A DNA stretch of 64,000 nucleotides from Siphonodentalium dalli (lineage: Eukaryota; Mollusca; Scaphopoda; Gadilida; Siphonodentaliidae). The translations under genes were made by a program, and so were the position numbers. The notes beneath the pieces are model-generated. The model did not search any database, was not told the DNA's origin, and worked only from the letters and a program-made list of their open reading frames with translations. Location of the stretch: the NCBI GenBank assembly GCA_032622095.1, contig CP136064.1, positions 273,133,614 through 273,197,613 of the forward strand. Direction: 5' to 3'. Each line of letters begins with the position of its first letter. Position 1 is the stretch's first letter. Positions 12,663 through 24,289 of this stretch are shown here, in pieces.

Positions 12663-14730
12663 CCTGGGCCCTGTTTCATGAAAGCAACTTATGACATAGT
12701 TGGGACTTAAGATGGTCATAAGTTCAAACTTCAGTCATAAGTGCGTTTCACGAACAAGGTCTTAACTTAAGATGGTCTTAACTTTGGTCTTAACTTTAAG
12801 ACTGCTGTGAGGTGTCATAAGATAATCTTAAAGTTAAGACCCACGTGATAATTGGCATATCATGGCGGCCTATGTTATTTTGCAATTACGGATATATCAG
12901 TACATTGTCTGGGTGGGCAATACGTCGTCTGGTATACAGGGTCCTGGCCACAGAGTGAGAGGGGGTGTTCGCCTCGAAATGTCCAACAACACCCCCTTAA
13001 ACAACACCAATTTCTCTTTGGGTTTAAACATTCCAACTGGTACCTCAAACTGTCCAAAACAAAAGTTTGGAGAGGGTAACAACCCCCCCCCCCCACCGTG
13101 TAACCATAGGGTTAGTTTGGTAAAAAACAATTCAGAGCACAGGCTTATCATCAGGGACGTGGCGAATGGGGTTTGTGTGTTGTCTACCCCCCCCCCCCCC
13201 TCAACCACACACACACACACTTTGGTCAAAATGTTTAGCCATTGGAAATTTCATGCCTGACAACAACATTAATCGTACACTATATATAGGTTTCAATTGT
13301 TTGAATTTCTAACTAGTAAAGGAATGTGTTGTTTTAGACAAACAATAGCAACCGAAAATAACCAACTTTAGGGGCGTCAGGTTAGAAATTTCGAACATGG
13401 AAGTTTGGCCCGGTTCAATTGAGGGGCGGGTGCAGTTGGAAATTGCACGATGTGTACCCCCACATAGACCAACTAGCCACCCCCGAGCCTCGTCGAATGT
13501 AGGATATAGTCAATTATCAGCTGTGTATGTAACCTATAGATAATATATATTATAAAATTGTATTACCCACGAATTAAACTTTTGATAAGAATTATGGCCC
13601 AACTCAAAGCTCACAATATCCTCTATGTTATTCCATATGTGTGTGTGGAGATGGGGTAAAATAAGATCAATTAATGTGTTGATTCTTTCCTCTTTCCGTC
13701 GGCTGTTTACAAAGCAGATATGTCATATAGGAAAGGTAACACAAACGCTCTTTATCAAAATATGTTTTAGAAATAGTGACAATTTTATATAGAGAATATT
13801 ATTTTTATTGAGTTTATGCCTACGCCCATATGTCGTGATTTTCAAGGCTGTCCAAATTTTTGTCATGTTTTTTTTTTTGCAGGGGTGGGATGACCGTTGT
13901 ACAGCATACTGTAAATATGATATACACACCCGTAACGATGACACCCCTTAATACGAGTGTGATAATGAAAACGTAGTTATATATATCCATGGTATGACAA
14001 CCGCATAAAACATCTGCATAAAAATAATAAAAAAGTTACTCTAACAAATATTTTTCATTTCCCTTTGAATCGAAAAATGACCTATGTGTGTCCTTTTGAC
14101 ATCGCCGATTTATTTTGATTATTGCTACACGTAGAGGGTGGTGGTCGATAATATACGAGTTATGTCGATTCACATAAAAAAATCGCCGCTCAAAATTGCT
14201 CTCAGTTGATTAACTCGGCGTGAATGCATGGTCGCAGTCATGCATCGATCCATATAATTATATTGTCTTATTGCTGACACCGCCACTCGTCAGTAAACGC
14301 AAAGCTCGTTATTTTAAGAGCCTGCGATGTACTCATGTTCGAATTCACATCGTGGAACTCATACAAGTCTAAGATCCCTATGCGAATATAAGGCAACTGA
14401 CTATAGACACTAAGATACATGCGCTGATTCGCCCACCCCACCCCAGCCGTTATCCAGCATCCACTCGGACTCGGATCTTTCTCGCTAACCTCTCAATGCC
14501 GTACATAAAGATTGCACAAGGCCACATTTTTTTGTTCCGGACTGTTGAAAATTGTCGATAACCAGTCTAAATGAGCGGGAACTTAACTTACTACTTAAGT
14601 AGGACTTAATCTTGTTTTGTGAAACGCGTTCTTGAAACGGAAAAGTTACATCATAAGATCCACCTTAGATCTTAGATTACGTCCATCTTGAGATAATCTT
14701 ATGACATTGCTTCATGAAACAGGCCCCTGG
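12663..14730. mobile_element. Inverted-repeat element, about 2.07 kb (family D)
   Basis: Left end CCTGGGCCCTGTTTCATGAA, right end its reverse complement with changes (TTCATGAAACAGGCCCCTGG). Inside both ends are subterminal runs of ACTTAAGATGGTC/TAAGATCCACCTTAGATC-like palindromes and a shared CTTATGACAT box. The interior holds poly-C runs (13082-13096, 13187-13201), a (CA)n tract and no transposase-like ORF. The large inverted-repeat DNA transposon class (perhaps hAT-like) is inference. Confidence 0.7.
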
Positions 14731-14732
14731 AC

Positions 14733-15202
14733 TATATATGACCCGCCATATCAAATCCAGTCGTAAGTCGGGATTTTTTTTACCCTGTGCCAATGCATTC
14801 TCTTATATATGCGAGTCGACCATAGGTCATCTCGCTTATATAATAGAATGCATTGGCCTAACAATTTTGTATCATGTTTTTTAAATAAATGTTTCTTACA
14901 ATTTTTAGGACATAAAATAAAAAACATCCATTACCCTGCAGGGAGCCCCACACATATATAGAAGCATATAGAAGAGTGTCGTCTGCTCATATTTGTCTGG
15001 GGCTCTGTATGGGTGAAATTATAAAATTGTTAAAGAATACAAGAAAAAATTATTAAAATTTTAAAAAATTGTTAGGCCAATGCATTCTCTTTATTATGCA
15101 AGGCGACCTATGGTCGACTCGCATATATAAGAGAATGCATTGGCACATGGTAAAAAAAATCCCGACTTACGACTGGATTTGATATGGCGGGTCACATATA
15201 TA
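14733..15202. mobile_element. MITE family C, copy 1 (about 470 bp)
   Basis: Near-perfect terminal inverted repeats of about 50 bp: TATATGACCCGCCATATCAA at the left and TTGATATGGCGGGTCACATA at the right, each joined to the GTAAGTCGGGATTTTTTTTA tract or its complement. A second nested inverted pair (AATGCATTCTCTTATATA / TATATAAGAGAATGCATT) lies inside. It abuts element D directly. A second copy is at 38489-38898, at the 3' end of mucin 2. Confidence 0.9.
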
Positions 15203-15387
15203 AACCCAGTGGGTGAAGACGAGCCCTGGTCTATATTGACACCACCTTGTGAATATGAACCCTGTTGTAATCACCAGTCATAGATGTATATACCAATCGC
15301 GCACAATTGTAGGGACAAGTCCAAATTGGCTGTCCAGAATGGAATTCAGTGAAATAATTTAGTGTTGGTTGAAACTGTTGGCAAACT

Positions 15388-15480
15388 TTATCCTCTCGTG
15401 ACGACTATGTTGTCAGAAAACGCAATGTGCACATCACTGGGTAGCCTTATTGTGGCCCCCTCTTCCACCTCCCACTGTCG
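15388..15480 (-). CDS. Possible terminal exon (perhaps of mucin 1)
   Basis: On the minus strand a good acceptor (cgaatcgtcacag, after a pyrimidine-rich stretch) is followed by 30 open codons beginning RQWEVEEGATIRLPSDVHIA and a TAA. It would join in phase 0, which fits a GTGAGT donor-like site inside the 18.3-kb exon of mucin 1. The plus strand of the same interval is also open (15362-15598, 78 codons). Local GC is raised, so one strand is probably coding. Assignment to mucin 1 is inference and could be wrong. Confidence 0.3.
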   Translation of the reverse strand, partial: RQWEVEEGATIRLPSDVHIAFSDNIVVTRG

Positions 15481-15602
15481 CTGTGACGATTCGGATGAAC
15501 AAATTAAAGAGTTGGTGGGACACACACATGAAGGAGATAACACAATATTGTTATTAGATTTAACATGCATTTTTACGCATCGATTTTTAGTTGTATAATT
15601 AT

Positions 15603-15915
15603 GTCGCGTAAGTTAGTTTGTTGTTAGATTAATAACTAAATTGTTATATCAAAACATCAATCTATGTGTTTTCGTGCATTTCGATATATTTAGTCAACGC
15701 GCTATATATATATTATTAAGTGCAGTATAGTGATAGAATCTTTGCACATTGTATAATTATCACAAACCACTAAATTGTTGCTCCAAGGTGCAATTTAGTT
15801 AATCAGATAAGAAATTAAGTTGGCTATTTAGCAAATGAAAACATTTCGGCGTTAGTATACATATTCGGTAATTTTCAAAATTCGAAATACAAAACGTCAC
15901 GGAAGTTTATTATAT
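15603..15915. other. No gene seen
   Basis: AT-rich spacer between the 15.4-kb ORF pair and the minus-strand Helitron. Confidence 0.35.
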
Positions 15916-15916
15916 A

Positions 15917-17015
15917 GTACCTGGGTACCGGTGGTGTTGCTCGGGTAAAGAATGAATAAATAATTAGTGCCATTTGAAGTCTTTTAAATTTATTATTAGC
16001 CACCTGGGGTAAACATCACATCTTGCATCCATGACACTCAGGATTACGTTACCTCTGTATTTTAAGTTGATAATAAACGCTCTTTACGGCTAATTAGTAT
16101 TGCCTCTTTAAGTCGCGAGGTCAAAGCCACCTTTCTCATGATATTGTGAGCTGATAATAAATTGATCATATATGTTAATATATATTATTAGCTCGTCTAA
16201 GTCAACGGCGCTCTATTTCGTGCAATTCACCTGGTCGTGTTACGCCTAAGTACCAATTTTCTTCATATCGTTTATAATAGATGCACTTTATTCCTAATTA
16301 TAAGTGTCTATTTAAATCATCTGAGGTCAATGGCAGCTATGCCATGATACTACCCGTGAAAATTACTTACGTCTGCCATTTGTTTGACATTTCTTCTGAG
16401 CGGATATTAAACGCTCTTCATTGATCAACTTTGTAAACATAATTTATTAGCCCCCCACCTATGTCATCTGATGTCAACAGCGCTCTATCCAATGTTATCC
16501 TCCTGGTCAGGTGACCCATGTGTGTCAGTTCCTATATATCGTCTAAGATGATAAGGTACGATCTGTATTGCTCATAAATGACAATATAATAAGTTCCACT
16601 TCAGGCTCAACAGCACCTACCCAACGGTACTCATCGGGCCAATTTTACCCATATATACGAATTTCCAGCTATCAGGGTCCAACCAATTTATATCGACTGA
16701 GATCAACGATACCTATTGCATGACACTCCTCGGGTAAATTTACCAGTGGAAATCAGTTTTTCAACGACAATATTCCAACCATTGATGAGAATATAATTAA
16801 TTATTTAATTAAATTAAATATTGGTGCCCAGCTAAGATGTCTGCCGTAAACGGTACCTATCCCATGACACTCCCCGGGTGATTTAACCATGTGTACAACT
16901 GTTCAACTCCGATGGTTAAGCCGCTTGGTCGCTCGTAACCCGATAGACAGGCAGACAAACACATACACAAACAAACAAAATTCAGTTTTATTAGTATATA
17001 CATATACATGTATGC
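15917..17015 (-). mobile_element. Degenerate Helitron in minus orientation
   Basis: Read on the minus strand, the left part is at the right: ACTAATAAAACTGAATTTTG followed by TTTGTCTGCCTGTCTATCGG, the usual TGTC-rich Helitron 5' region (about 16950-17000). The 3' part is at 15917-15945: CCCGAGCAAC...CCGGTACCCAGG then TACTATATA, closely like the 3' end at 7125-7160, but with the CTAG degraded. The body is diverged tandem units of about 120-145 bp ('gtcaa-cggc-gctctat' and 'atgacactcc-cgggt'). Confidence 0.55.
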
Positions 17016-18298
17016 AGCTACATTGGATAACCCGATGTATGTTTCGTGATATATACAGCCGACTTCATATGATATCGATGTGTATGTTCCATAATCTAGG
17101 CGCTTGAGTTGTTTTGTTTTACTGACTGTGTCACAAAATTGATGTACAACAATTATCCAGTTAGTAGTTCGGTCTCTTCATTGTATTCAAATTCCACAAT
17201 GACTCAATATTGAATCAGCACTCAACAGACAAAACAAATCTTCATCCAAAACGAACATTACACGCTTTAGTGGAACATAGTACTGTACTGGGTTTATTTT
17301 ATGAGTTAAAATCAGATACGAATATCCTGGGTTTGTAACCCGTCCCGCTGCCCCCAATATGTGCCTGCTTTAAGTCATGCTAGTATATAACCATGATTCG
17401 TATGTAGAAACGACACATGCGGGCATTGCGGGTGGGGGCATCTGAGCGCGATATACAATACTTCTGATAGCTATATCCCCATTTCTAGCTCAGTGCATCC
17501 AGTCGGAACGGGGGCACTGCATTCGGATATTACATGCATGTAGTTTTGCTGTCGCTATCGCGGTCCATGCGTTCGAAATTGTGATATCCAAAGTAAATCA
17601 GTAATTCCGGCCAACCCCACACCAAATGTTCCACAAGGTCGCTTCCAACAGTTTTATTTATCTCAGGTAGTCGCTTCCATTTAAGTAATTTCCTAGAATT
17701 ACACGTATTTGTTTTTTTTTAAATCCTTCTTGTGGTCAATGGTAATTAATCAAATTTTATTTATGGTCGTGATTGCTCCCAATAATACGCTAGTTTAAAA
17801 ACCAGATTGGGTGTCTGAACACTGTGGAACTTGTCAATTTCATACAGGAAACGTTGCAAATCAAATTTCATTATTACTTGGTATGGGGAAATCCAAAAAT
17901 TGAGACCCAAAAAAGTAAAATAGACGATGTTTGATAAAATATAATGACCACAATCTACAAGACACTCCATTACTACACTACAGGCCAGTGTAGTGCAGCT
18001 AGTGCTCATCGAGGTGATCGAGTTTCCTCCGTTTCAAGTCAGGAACATCATCATTCCATCGAGGCGCGAAATTGGCGTGTTCAATTCAAAACCATGCTAT
18101 AATCATAAAACAGCATACATTAAGAGCGTAAAATATAGGACTTGATCTCGAATGTAACCATTTCCACATTTTGTGAATGTCAACAACATATGATGTATCC
18201 TATCTCCCGTTTCATCGTCGCCATACAAATGGACCAGGCCTAGCACACCCAGTCGTTGGCATGCATATGGTATCTAACACAGTAATGCAGCCATGCTT
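17016..18298. other. No confident gene; possible mucin 1 3' flank
   Basis: The minus strand has an AATAAA at about 17757-17762 (plus TTTATT), which could serve a mucin 1 transcript ending in the 18.3-kb exon. An 82-codon minus ORF at 17761-18009 has no supporting feature. Confidence 0.3.
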
Positions 18299-18412
18299 CT
18301 AGACTTCACTCACTATGCCCCCGGTATATGCATTTCCTCCGTGTCCACCATGCGACTCAGGTGGGAGATCACTGTTTTGTCCGGTGCGTTCTGGTGTCCG
18401 CCTGTGTCCGTT
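18299..18412 (-). CDS. Mucin 1, candidate cytoplasmic-tail exon
   Basis: A strong acceptor (tatctttgttcttcag) opens the exon at 18412. In phase 0, matching the donor of the membrane-segment exon (20528), it encodes 37 residues and a TAG. The tail starts NGHRRTPERTGQNSD, is basic then glycine-rich, and ends IVSEV. If used, the C-terminus V-S-E-V fits a class I PDZ-ligand pattern (S/T-x-hydrophobic). A GTGAGT donor-like site sits 12 bases before the stop, so the exon may continue elsewhere (see 15388). A short upstream exon with acceptor and GTAAGT donor (about 18459-18513) would shift the frame and is considered less likely. Confidence 0.5.
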   Translation of the reverse strand, partial: NGHRRTPERTGQNSDLPPESHGGHGGNAYTGGIVSEV

Positions 18413-18518
18413 CTGAAGAACAAAGATAAGCGCGTAATAAATTATTCATGGAAAACAACTTACCACGTCTGTTGACATTAATGTTTCGCGTTATTCCACC
18501 AATTACCATCCACAGCTG

Positions 18519-18760
18519 CATGTAAAATTAGATCTAATTTGTTCTTATTTGAATTATTACTAACTCTCAAATAATGAGATTTCGCATGCCAAAGCCATAT
18601 AAACATTACTGTCACAGTTGGATTACATATAATATTCCAGAAAGTCCGGGGCCAAGATTCCAAAGTTTAATAAAAACATGACGGTAAACATTGGAAATGG
18701 TCAAAGCATTGAAAATATTCTGAAAATCATATTCAGACTAAGTTGTTTTAACGTATTACA
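18519..18760. repeat. Dispersed repeat family X, copy 2
   Basis: Matches 241-420 and 25740-26000 ('ttactaactctcaaataatgagatttcgcat', shared only in parts of less than 20 bases at a time). It lies within the mucin 1 intron. Confidence 0.45.
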
Positions 18761-19366
18761 CGTTTAGCGATCTTGGTTGGTAAATGACTATATGTCACTT
18801 GTCTCAACACAAGAAAGTTCGTTTTTGGAGAACTTCCAATAATGAATATAATATTCAATAAGTTTATCTATTTTATGTTATGTCCTAACGCCGTATGTGC
18901 TGATGCAACCAAGTTAGAAACTGTCAAACCACATTTGTTACACCCACTCGTAAATATTATACTGTAGACTTTAAAATTCCAGATATAGGCTGTGAAGGAT
19001 TCAACATATATCTTAACTGCAAAAAAACATCATACTTTTGTTATAAGCACCTCATACAGATCTTCGTGGCGATATCTTTCGTTCAGCTATTTCATTTTGG
19101 ACAATAATGTGATATACTTCCTTCCCGATACCATTCGGAAAGAACTCAGCACGGAATCATAGAATCATATATTTTCATCAAAAGTGTAAGTAAAAATTGA
19201 CTGGCAACCAGTGTGCCAACTTCAACAATCTTGTTAATAAAACAGTTTAGAAAATGTTTAACTAAAATAATTTAGGTTTTTCCAAGATGAACCTATGAAA
19301 GAACATAAAACTTCAACAGTATTGTAGAAATAAAAATAAATACACTAAATCTCTTTTTATAACACT

Positions 19367-19865
19367 TAAAGGTACGGAAGGCCTTGGCGGTGGGTATGCT
19401 GTGAACATATTTCCACCGGTCAAAAACCGCCACAAACAGAAAGGATATTAAAATGTAGACAGACTTTGTCCGTATACAAATAAGAAATATCGCATAAACA
19501 GTATGTTATTGTCATATTTTTTACCATTGTTATGTAAACAAAAGCATAACAAGTTACTTTCCTGGTGTTTGTTTATATTATGATGGTAAATATAAAGAGC
19601 GTTATTTGTTGCTGAATTCCTGATATGGAACTATTAAAGAGCGTTTGTATCATTTGTGTGTGATTAGCCAGTAACAATGTGCTGTCTCTGTAACACAATC
19701 AGGCTCTTGCTTAGGTAAAATAAAGTAGGTCTTTATGATAGCATGCTGTTTACGCGATGGTCATGGTATATATGAACGAAACTGTATGCGTGTTAATGTT
19801 ATTCTGTTTACGGTGATTGGAACAAATATGAATATTTTCGACAACTATGGCCTCCCGTGCCTTTA
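19367..19865 (+). mobile_element. MITE family A, copy 2 (about 499 bp)
   Basis: Inserted in the intron between the second and third mucin 1 exons. Ends are TA-AAGGTACGGAAGGCC and GGCCTCCCGTGCCTT-TA, a clear terminal inverted repeat flanked by TA. Interior text matches the copy at 2721, including both AAAGAGCGTT motifs. Confidence 0.85.
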
Positions 19866-20527
19866 ACTTGGTATTATAATACAACCACTGATAAATAAAA
19901 GAGACTGGATACTTCAAAAGTCGAAAAATGTAAAACTGAAATAGATATACTTTTCCTGAAGTAGCTGCATGGAAAAAGATCGGGAAACTCTCTCAATCAT
20001 TAATGTGACTACTAATGACAAGACAATACCTGCCTTCGATGAACCGAGTTAATCTGCGAAATATCTATCTACTGAGATGACTATATTTGTTACTTCCACA
20101 ATACTTAAAGTATCCAAGCATGGTATAGTAACTGCTGTCCAATTAGTGCAATAGTATATATAGTTGTTCAAGTAGACTAACAAATGTGGTTTGCAATAAC
20201 GCTGAGTTGATTGGCAGACTAATCAGGACATATTTAGACAATGTGGAATTGTGTATATTCTGCTTACATATATCAGCAATTGATCACATACTATTTCTAA
20301 CTGCATCCTGGTAAATCTCCTCGCTGTGTATATAATTGCAAAACTATATCAATACTAGTTAGCTTTTGGCGATTAACAATGATATGTCATGGCCATGTCT
20401 ACAAAATGTCAACAGTGTTTGACTCGAACGTCAAGATCTAGTTCGCTGTCTTATCATGTTTCACTAAAACATAGATGCTAAAACAGGTTAAACTGTCATT
20501 AGTAATGACACCCAGTGTCTGGCTTAC

Positions 20528-20667
20528 CATTCGGTTTTCTGTGGTATGCGCTGTCGATGTTGCTAGTTTGCCTTTTAGAAGCAACTTGGCTATGATTGCA
20601 CTCATTCCAACGACAAGGACTCCTTTTATTCCACCAATAGTTGACATGATCGTAACAAAATCACGTT
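20528..20667 (-). CDS. Mucin 1, transmembrane exon
   Basis: The exon is 140 nt, bounded by acceptor cttatttttttgcag and donor ATG/GTAAGC. It enters in phase 1, so the last base of the large mucin exon (21843) plus AA gives a Glu codon and the frame continues without a stop; it leaves in phase 0. It encodes 46 residues. Residues 8-30 (about STIGGIKGVLVVGMSAIIAK) form one membrane span, followed by lysines (KGK) as a stop-transfer signal and a Thr/Ser-rich start of the cytosolic tail. The ORF continues past the donor to 20438, but the GTAAGC site and phase make splicing more likely. Type I topology is inferred. Confidence 0.72.
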
Positions 20668-21842
20668 CTGCAAAAAAATAAGACGACATGAACACAGTTA
20701 TTAAATAAAACGGGCATCTGGAGTAACATATGAATAATATACAGCAGTAATTTAATTTGGTATTTACTTGGAATTACCATGTGTGTCGCAGCAATATTTG
20801 GAAACGCTAGACCAAAAGTAAGCGAATTTGTTCTGTTATATTAGCATTCCAACAGCCAATCGGTGTTTAGTACATTTATTGTGAAAAATCAAATATTTCC
20901 AACCTTCTGTCGTTGGGTAGTTTGAGGTGACAGTTGGAAAATTCCCATCAAAACAAATGGAATTTCTCAAAATTTCAGTCTGGATTCAAAAGTTGCTGTT
21001 TGAAATTCCAATGTGAACATCATCAATAATAGACCCTTTAGCCCGGTTACTACACGTGTGTATTGCAATCAAGATCGACATAGAGTAGTGAAGACTCTTC
21101 CAGTAGTTCATATTTCAGGTTTTAAATTATTCATAGTGATTGCTTCCTTTTGACACGTTGAAGATGAAAATATGTTAAAACTAATTAGCATATTTAGATT
21201 CGCATTCCGTATACTCTAAAAGTGATCGGAGTGACGGAAAGTTATCAGCCGTTTCACACAGAGGCTCTTCAATTTGATCATATTGAAAAGAGTCCCACCA
21301 ATGAACGCTCTTCGTTGCCACATAATTATGTTATACCAAAAGCGATCATATATATTCATACAAATCCAATAGATTGTGATGTCGGTTCGGATGCAAACAT
21401 TTTATGTTAGAACACAAAAGCACTGTATAATCCAAAGTAGTAGCCTATCATTTACTTTCACCACCTCTTGGTTTGTATATCTATCGATCCAGTCCACACT
21501 GTAAGCAGGTGATCAACAGATAGACAATTATATGACATTCTAATTGTTCGTGAACATCATACCTTAATGCATGTAATTTTGGTTTATTCACAGGTGTCAG
21601 GAAGCGACACCATAAGCGTTGTGCTTGATATCGGAGCACCTCTATACAATATATTCATATATCATATTTTATATTGCAATGTTTATATCAATTAGGTCAA
21701 TGCATAACATTTATGTTGAGAATAATCGACATGAACTCCATCAACACTTACCAAATAGTGCATATGTCCGTCACATTACATTGCTGATTAGATGCGTATC
21801 GGGGTGTTATTCAATACAAGTTTCTGATACTGTTCTACTGAC
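20668..21842 (-). other. Mucin 1 intron
   Basis: Starts GTCAGT at 21842 and ends TTTTTTTGCAG at 20668. No mobile element ends were recognised inside; small ORFs at 21222 and 21619 on the plus strand have no support. Confidence 0.6.
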
Positions 21843-24107
21843 CTGACCGAGCACGGGCTTCTGCGTTTTCGATATCCGTTGACTTCTTCCCTTGGTTAGG
21901 GTCATCGTTAGTAGTATCCGGGCTCGACATTGTCATTGTGGTGGTCGTAGTACTAGTAGTATCAATAGTTGTGGTAGTGGTCGCGCTATTCGTCGTGGTG
22001 ATAGTTGTTGTAGTTGTAGGGCTGGTCGTAGCTGGGGTAGTATTAATATTTGTGGTTGTAGTAGTACTAGTAATGGTGGTAGTGGTGGTGGTGGTAATAG
22101 TTGTGGTAGCAGCAGCCGTAGTAGTTATTAGTGTTGCTGTTGTCATTGTTGTTGGTGTTGTTGCAGTAGTTGACGGGGTAGTAATGATAGCTATTGTTGC
22201 TGTGGTGGAGGTGGTAGTAATGGTGGTGGTGGTGGTGATGGTAGAACTGGTGGTGGTTGTAGCAGCAGTCGTAGTAGTTATTACTGTTGCTGTTGGCATT
22301 GTTGTTGGTGTTGTTGCAGTAGTTAACGGGGTAGTACTGATAGCTAATGTTGCTGTGGTGGTGGTAGTAATTGTGGTCGTTAACGGGGTTGTTCTCGTTG
22401 TTGTGATCGTTAACGTTGTTGTTCTCGTTGTTGTGGTCGTTAACGTGGTTGTTCTCGTTGTTGTGATCGTTAACGTGGTTGTTCTCATTGTTGTGGTCGT
22501 TAACGTGGTTGTTCTCTGTCTTGTGGTCGTTAACGTGGTTGTTCTCATTGGTGTGGTCGTTAACGTGGTTCTTCTCGTTGTTGTTGTCGTGAAAGTGGTT
22601 GTGCTCATTGGTGTGGTCGTTAACGTTGTTGTTATCGTTGTTGTGGTTGTTTTCGATGTTGTGGTCGTTAACGTGGTTGTTCTTGTTGTTGTGGTCGTTA
22701 ACGTGGTTGTTCTTGTTGTTGTGGTCGTCAACGTGGTTGTTCTCATTGTTGTGGTCGTTAGCGTTGTTGTTCTCATTGTTGTGGTCGTCAACGTGGTTGT
22801 TCTCATTGTTGTGGTCGTTAACGTTGTTGGTCTCGTTGCTGTGGTCGTTAACGTGGTTGTTTTCATTATTGTGGTCGTTAACGTGGTTGTTCTCGTTGTT
22901 GTCGTTAACGGGGTTGTTTTCGTTGTCGTCCCTGATGTTGACGTTGTTTTGGTTGTTGTCGAAGTGGCTTGTTGAGCTGTCGTCGTTGCTGTTGTGGTTG
23001 TCACCGTTGTTGTAGTCGATGTAACATTTATCGTAGAAGCAGTAGTAGATGTTACTGTTGTTGTAGTAGTTTCCATGGTTGTTTGTGTCGAAGCTGTTAT
23101 CTTCATTGTTTCGCTGGTTGTTCTTGTTGCCGATAATGTTGTGGATGTTGTTGACATTGTTGTAGTAGTATCTGGTGTAGTCATTACTGTAGCAGTAGTA
23201 GTAGTTGGTAATGACGGTGATATTTCCGTTGTTATCGTTGTGGTGGTCGTTAACGTGGTAGTTCTAGTTGGCGTCGTCCATGCTGCTGACGTTGCTTCGG
23301 TTGTAGTTGTTGTGACTTGTTGCGCTGTCGTCGTGGCTGTTGTGGTTGTCACTGTTGTTGTTGATGTTGTAGTTGTCGATATAATAGTTGGCGTGGACGC
23401 AATAGTCGAACTGGCTGTTGCGGTAGTGGTTCCCAATGTTGTTTGTGTCGTGGTTGCTATCGTCATTGTTTCTGTGGTTGTTCTTGTGTTCGTTGTTGTT
23501 ATGTGAGTTGTTGTTGACATTGTTGAAATGGTCGGTGGGGTAGTTACTTCAATAGTAGCAGTTGTTATTGTCGCTGTTGCCGTTGTTGTGGTAGTCGATA
23601 TACTAGTTGTCGTAGAAGCAGTCTCAGAACTGTCAGTTGCAGTTGTGGTTTTCATGGATGTTTGGGTCGTGGATGTTATCGTCGTTGTGTCTGTGGCTGT
23701 TCCTGGTGTCGTTGCAGCAGTATGTGTACTACTAGTAATTGTCGTAGTAGTAATAGTGGTGGTAGTAGCGACAGTAGTGACTTCTGTAGTTGGAGTGGAA
23801 GTAGACGTCACTGTTGTGGTCGTTTTGGTAATATTGGGTATTGATTGTGTCATCGTAGTGGTCGTTTCCGTAGTCTTTCGAGTGGGAAATTGGGACAATG
23901 TGGTAATGTCGGCGTCTGTTGTTATTGCAGTGGTAGTGTCATCAGTCGTAAACGTATGTGTTGATGCTGCAGTAGTACTAGTTAGTTTCCGTTGTTCTGT
24001 CGTGGGTGTGAACATCCATGAACATGTAACGCAGCACACTTCTGGATTTATATATGATGCGCAACTGTCTGCCACACAATTCGGGGCCCTGTCTCCATAC
24101 GTGCAAT
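21843..24107 (-). CDS. Mucin 1: cysteine module plus threonine-rich mucin stalk
   Basis: This 2265-nt exon encodes about 754 residues. It opens in phase 1 after a branch-point-like ctaac and the acceptor tatattcaag. Residues 2-29 form a six-cysteine module, C-x8-C-x4-C-x8-CC-x2-C, containing TYGD and VADSC. It resembles the PLAC domain of papilin/ADAMTS proteins in its CC-x2-C ending, but this is only a likeness. From about residue 35 to 725 the protein is mostly Thr with Ser, Ala, Pro and Ile, dense in O-glycosylation acceptors, including about 18 copies of a 10-residue unit (RTTTLTTTTM). The end is polar (DDPNQGKKSTDIENAEARAR). The donor is TCAG/GTCAGT. The unspliced frame extends to an ATG at 24264 and includes a hydrophobic MHRLTYLSVSCYVIACYSL, a possible signal peptide if the acceptor is not used. 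The protein is probably a cell-surface membrane mucin. Confidence 0.85.
22375..22935 (-). repeat. 30-bp coding minisatellite in mucin 1
   Basis: About 18 tandem copies of a 30-bp unit (plus strand: GTTGTTCTCGTTGTTGTGGT plus CGTTAACGTG), each coding ten residues. Because the unit is a multiple of three, copy-number change keeps the frame. A further 140-bp direct repeat lies at about 22120-22345. Confidence 0.9.
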
Positions 24108-24289
24108 CTTGAATATATATGTAAATAGTTAGAGAATAACATGCTATAACGTAACAGGATACTGATAAATAAGTTAAGCGATGCATGTAACCAAACCGGA
24201 GCATCGTCCAACCGATTTGATCATCATTCAAAACATAATATTGAGGAGTGTTGGAGTGTGACAATTCTGTTGACAGTGTGTTACTTCAG

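Noticed and set aside
12852-13260. Four overlapping ORFs on both strands
   Set aside because: Inside element D and built on poly-C and (CA)n tracts; no conserved frame.
18459-18513. Alternative small exon upstream of the mucin 1 tail exon
   Set aside because: It has both splice borders, but joining it shifts the 18.3-kb exon into a short frame and leaves an intron of only about 46 nt; it also overlaps a dispersed repeat.
21892-24112. Long plus-strand ORFs rich in Val (21938-22975, 22994-23506, 23528-24112) and Ser/Gly or Leu/Trp frames
   Set aside because: They are the complements of the Thr codons of mucin 1 (ACN read as NGT). The minus-strand frame is the one with the cysteine module, splice sites and TM exon.
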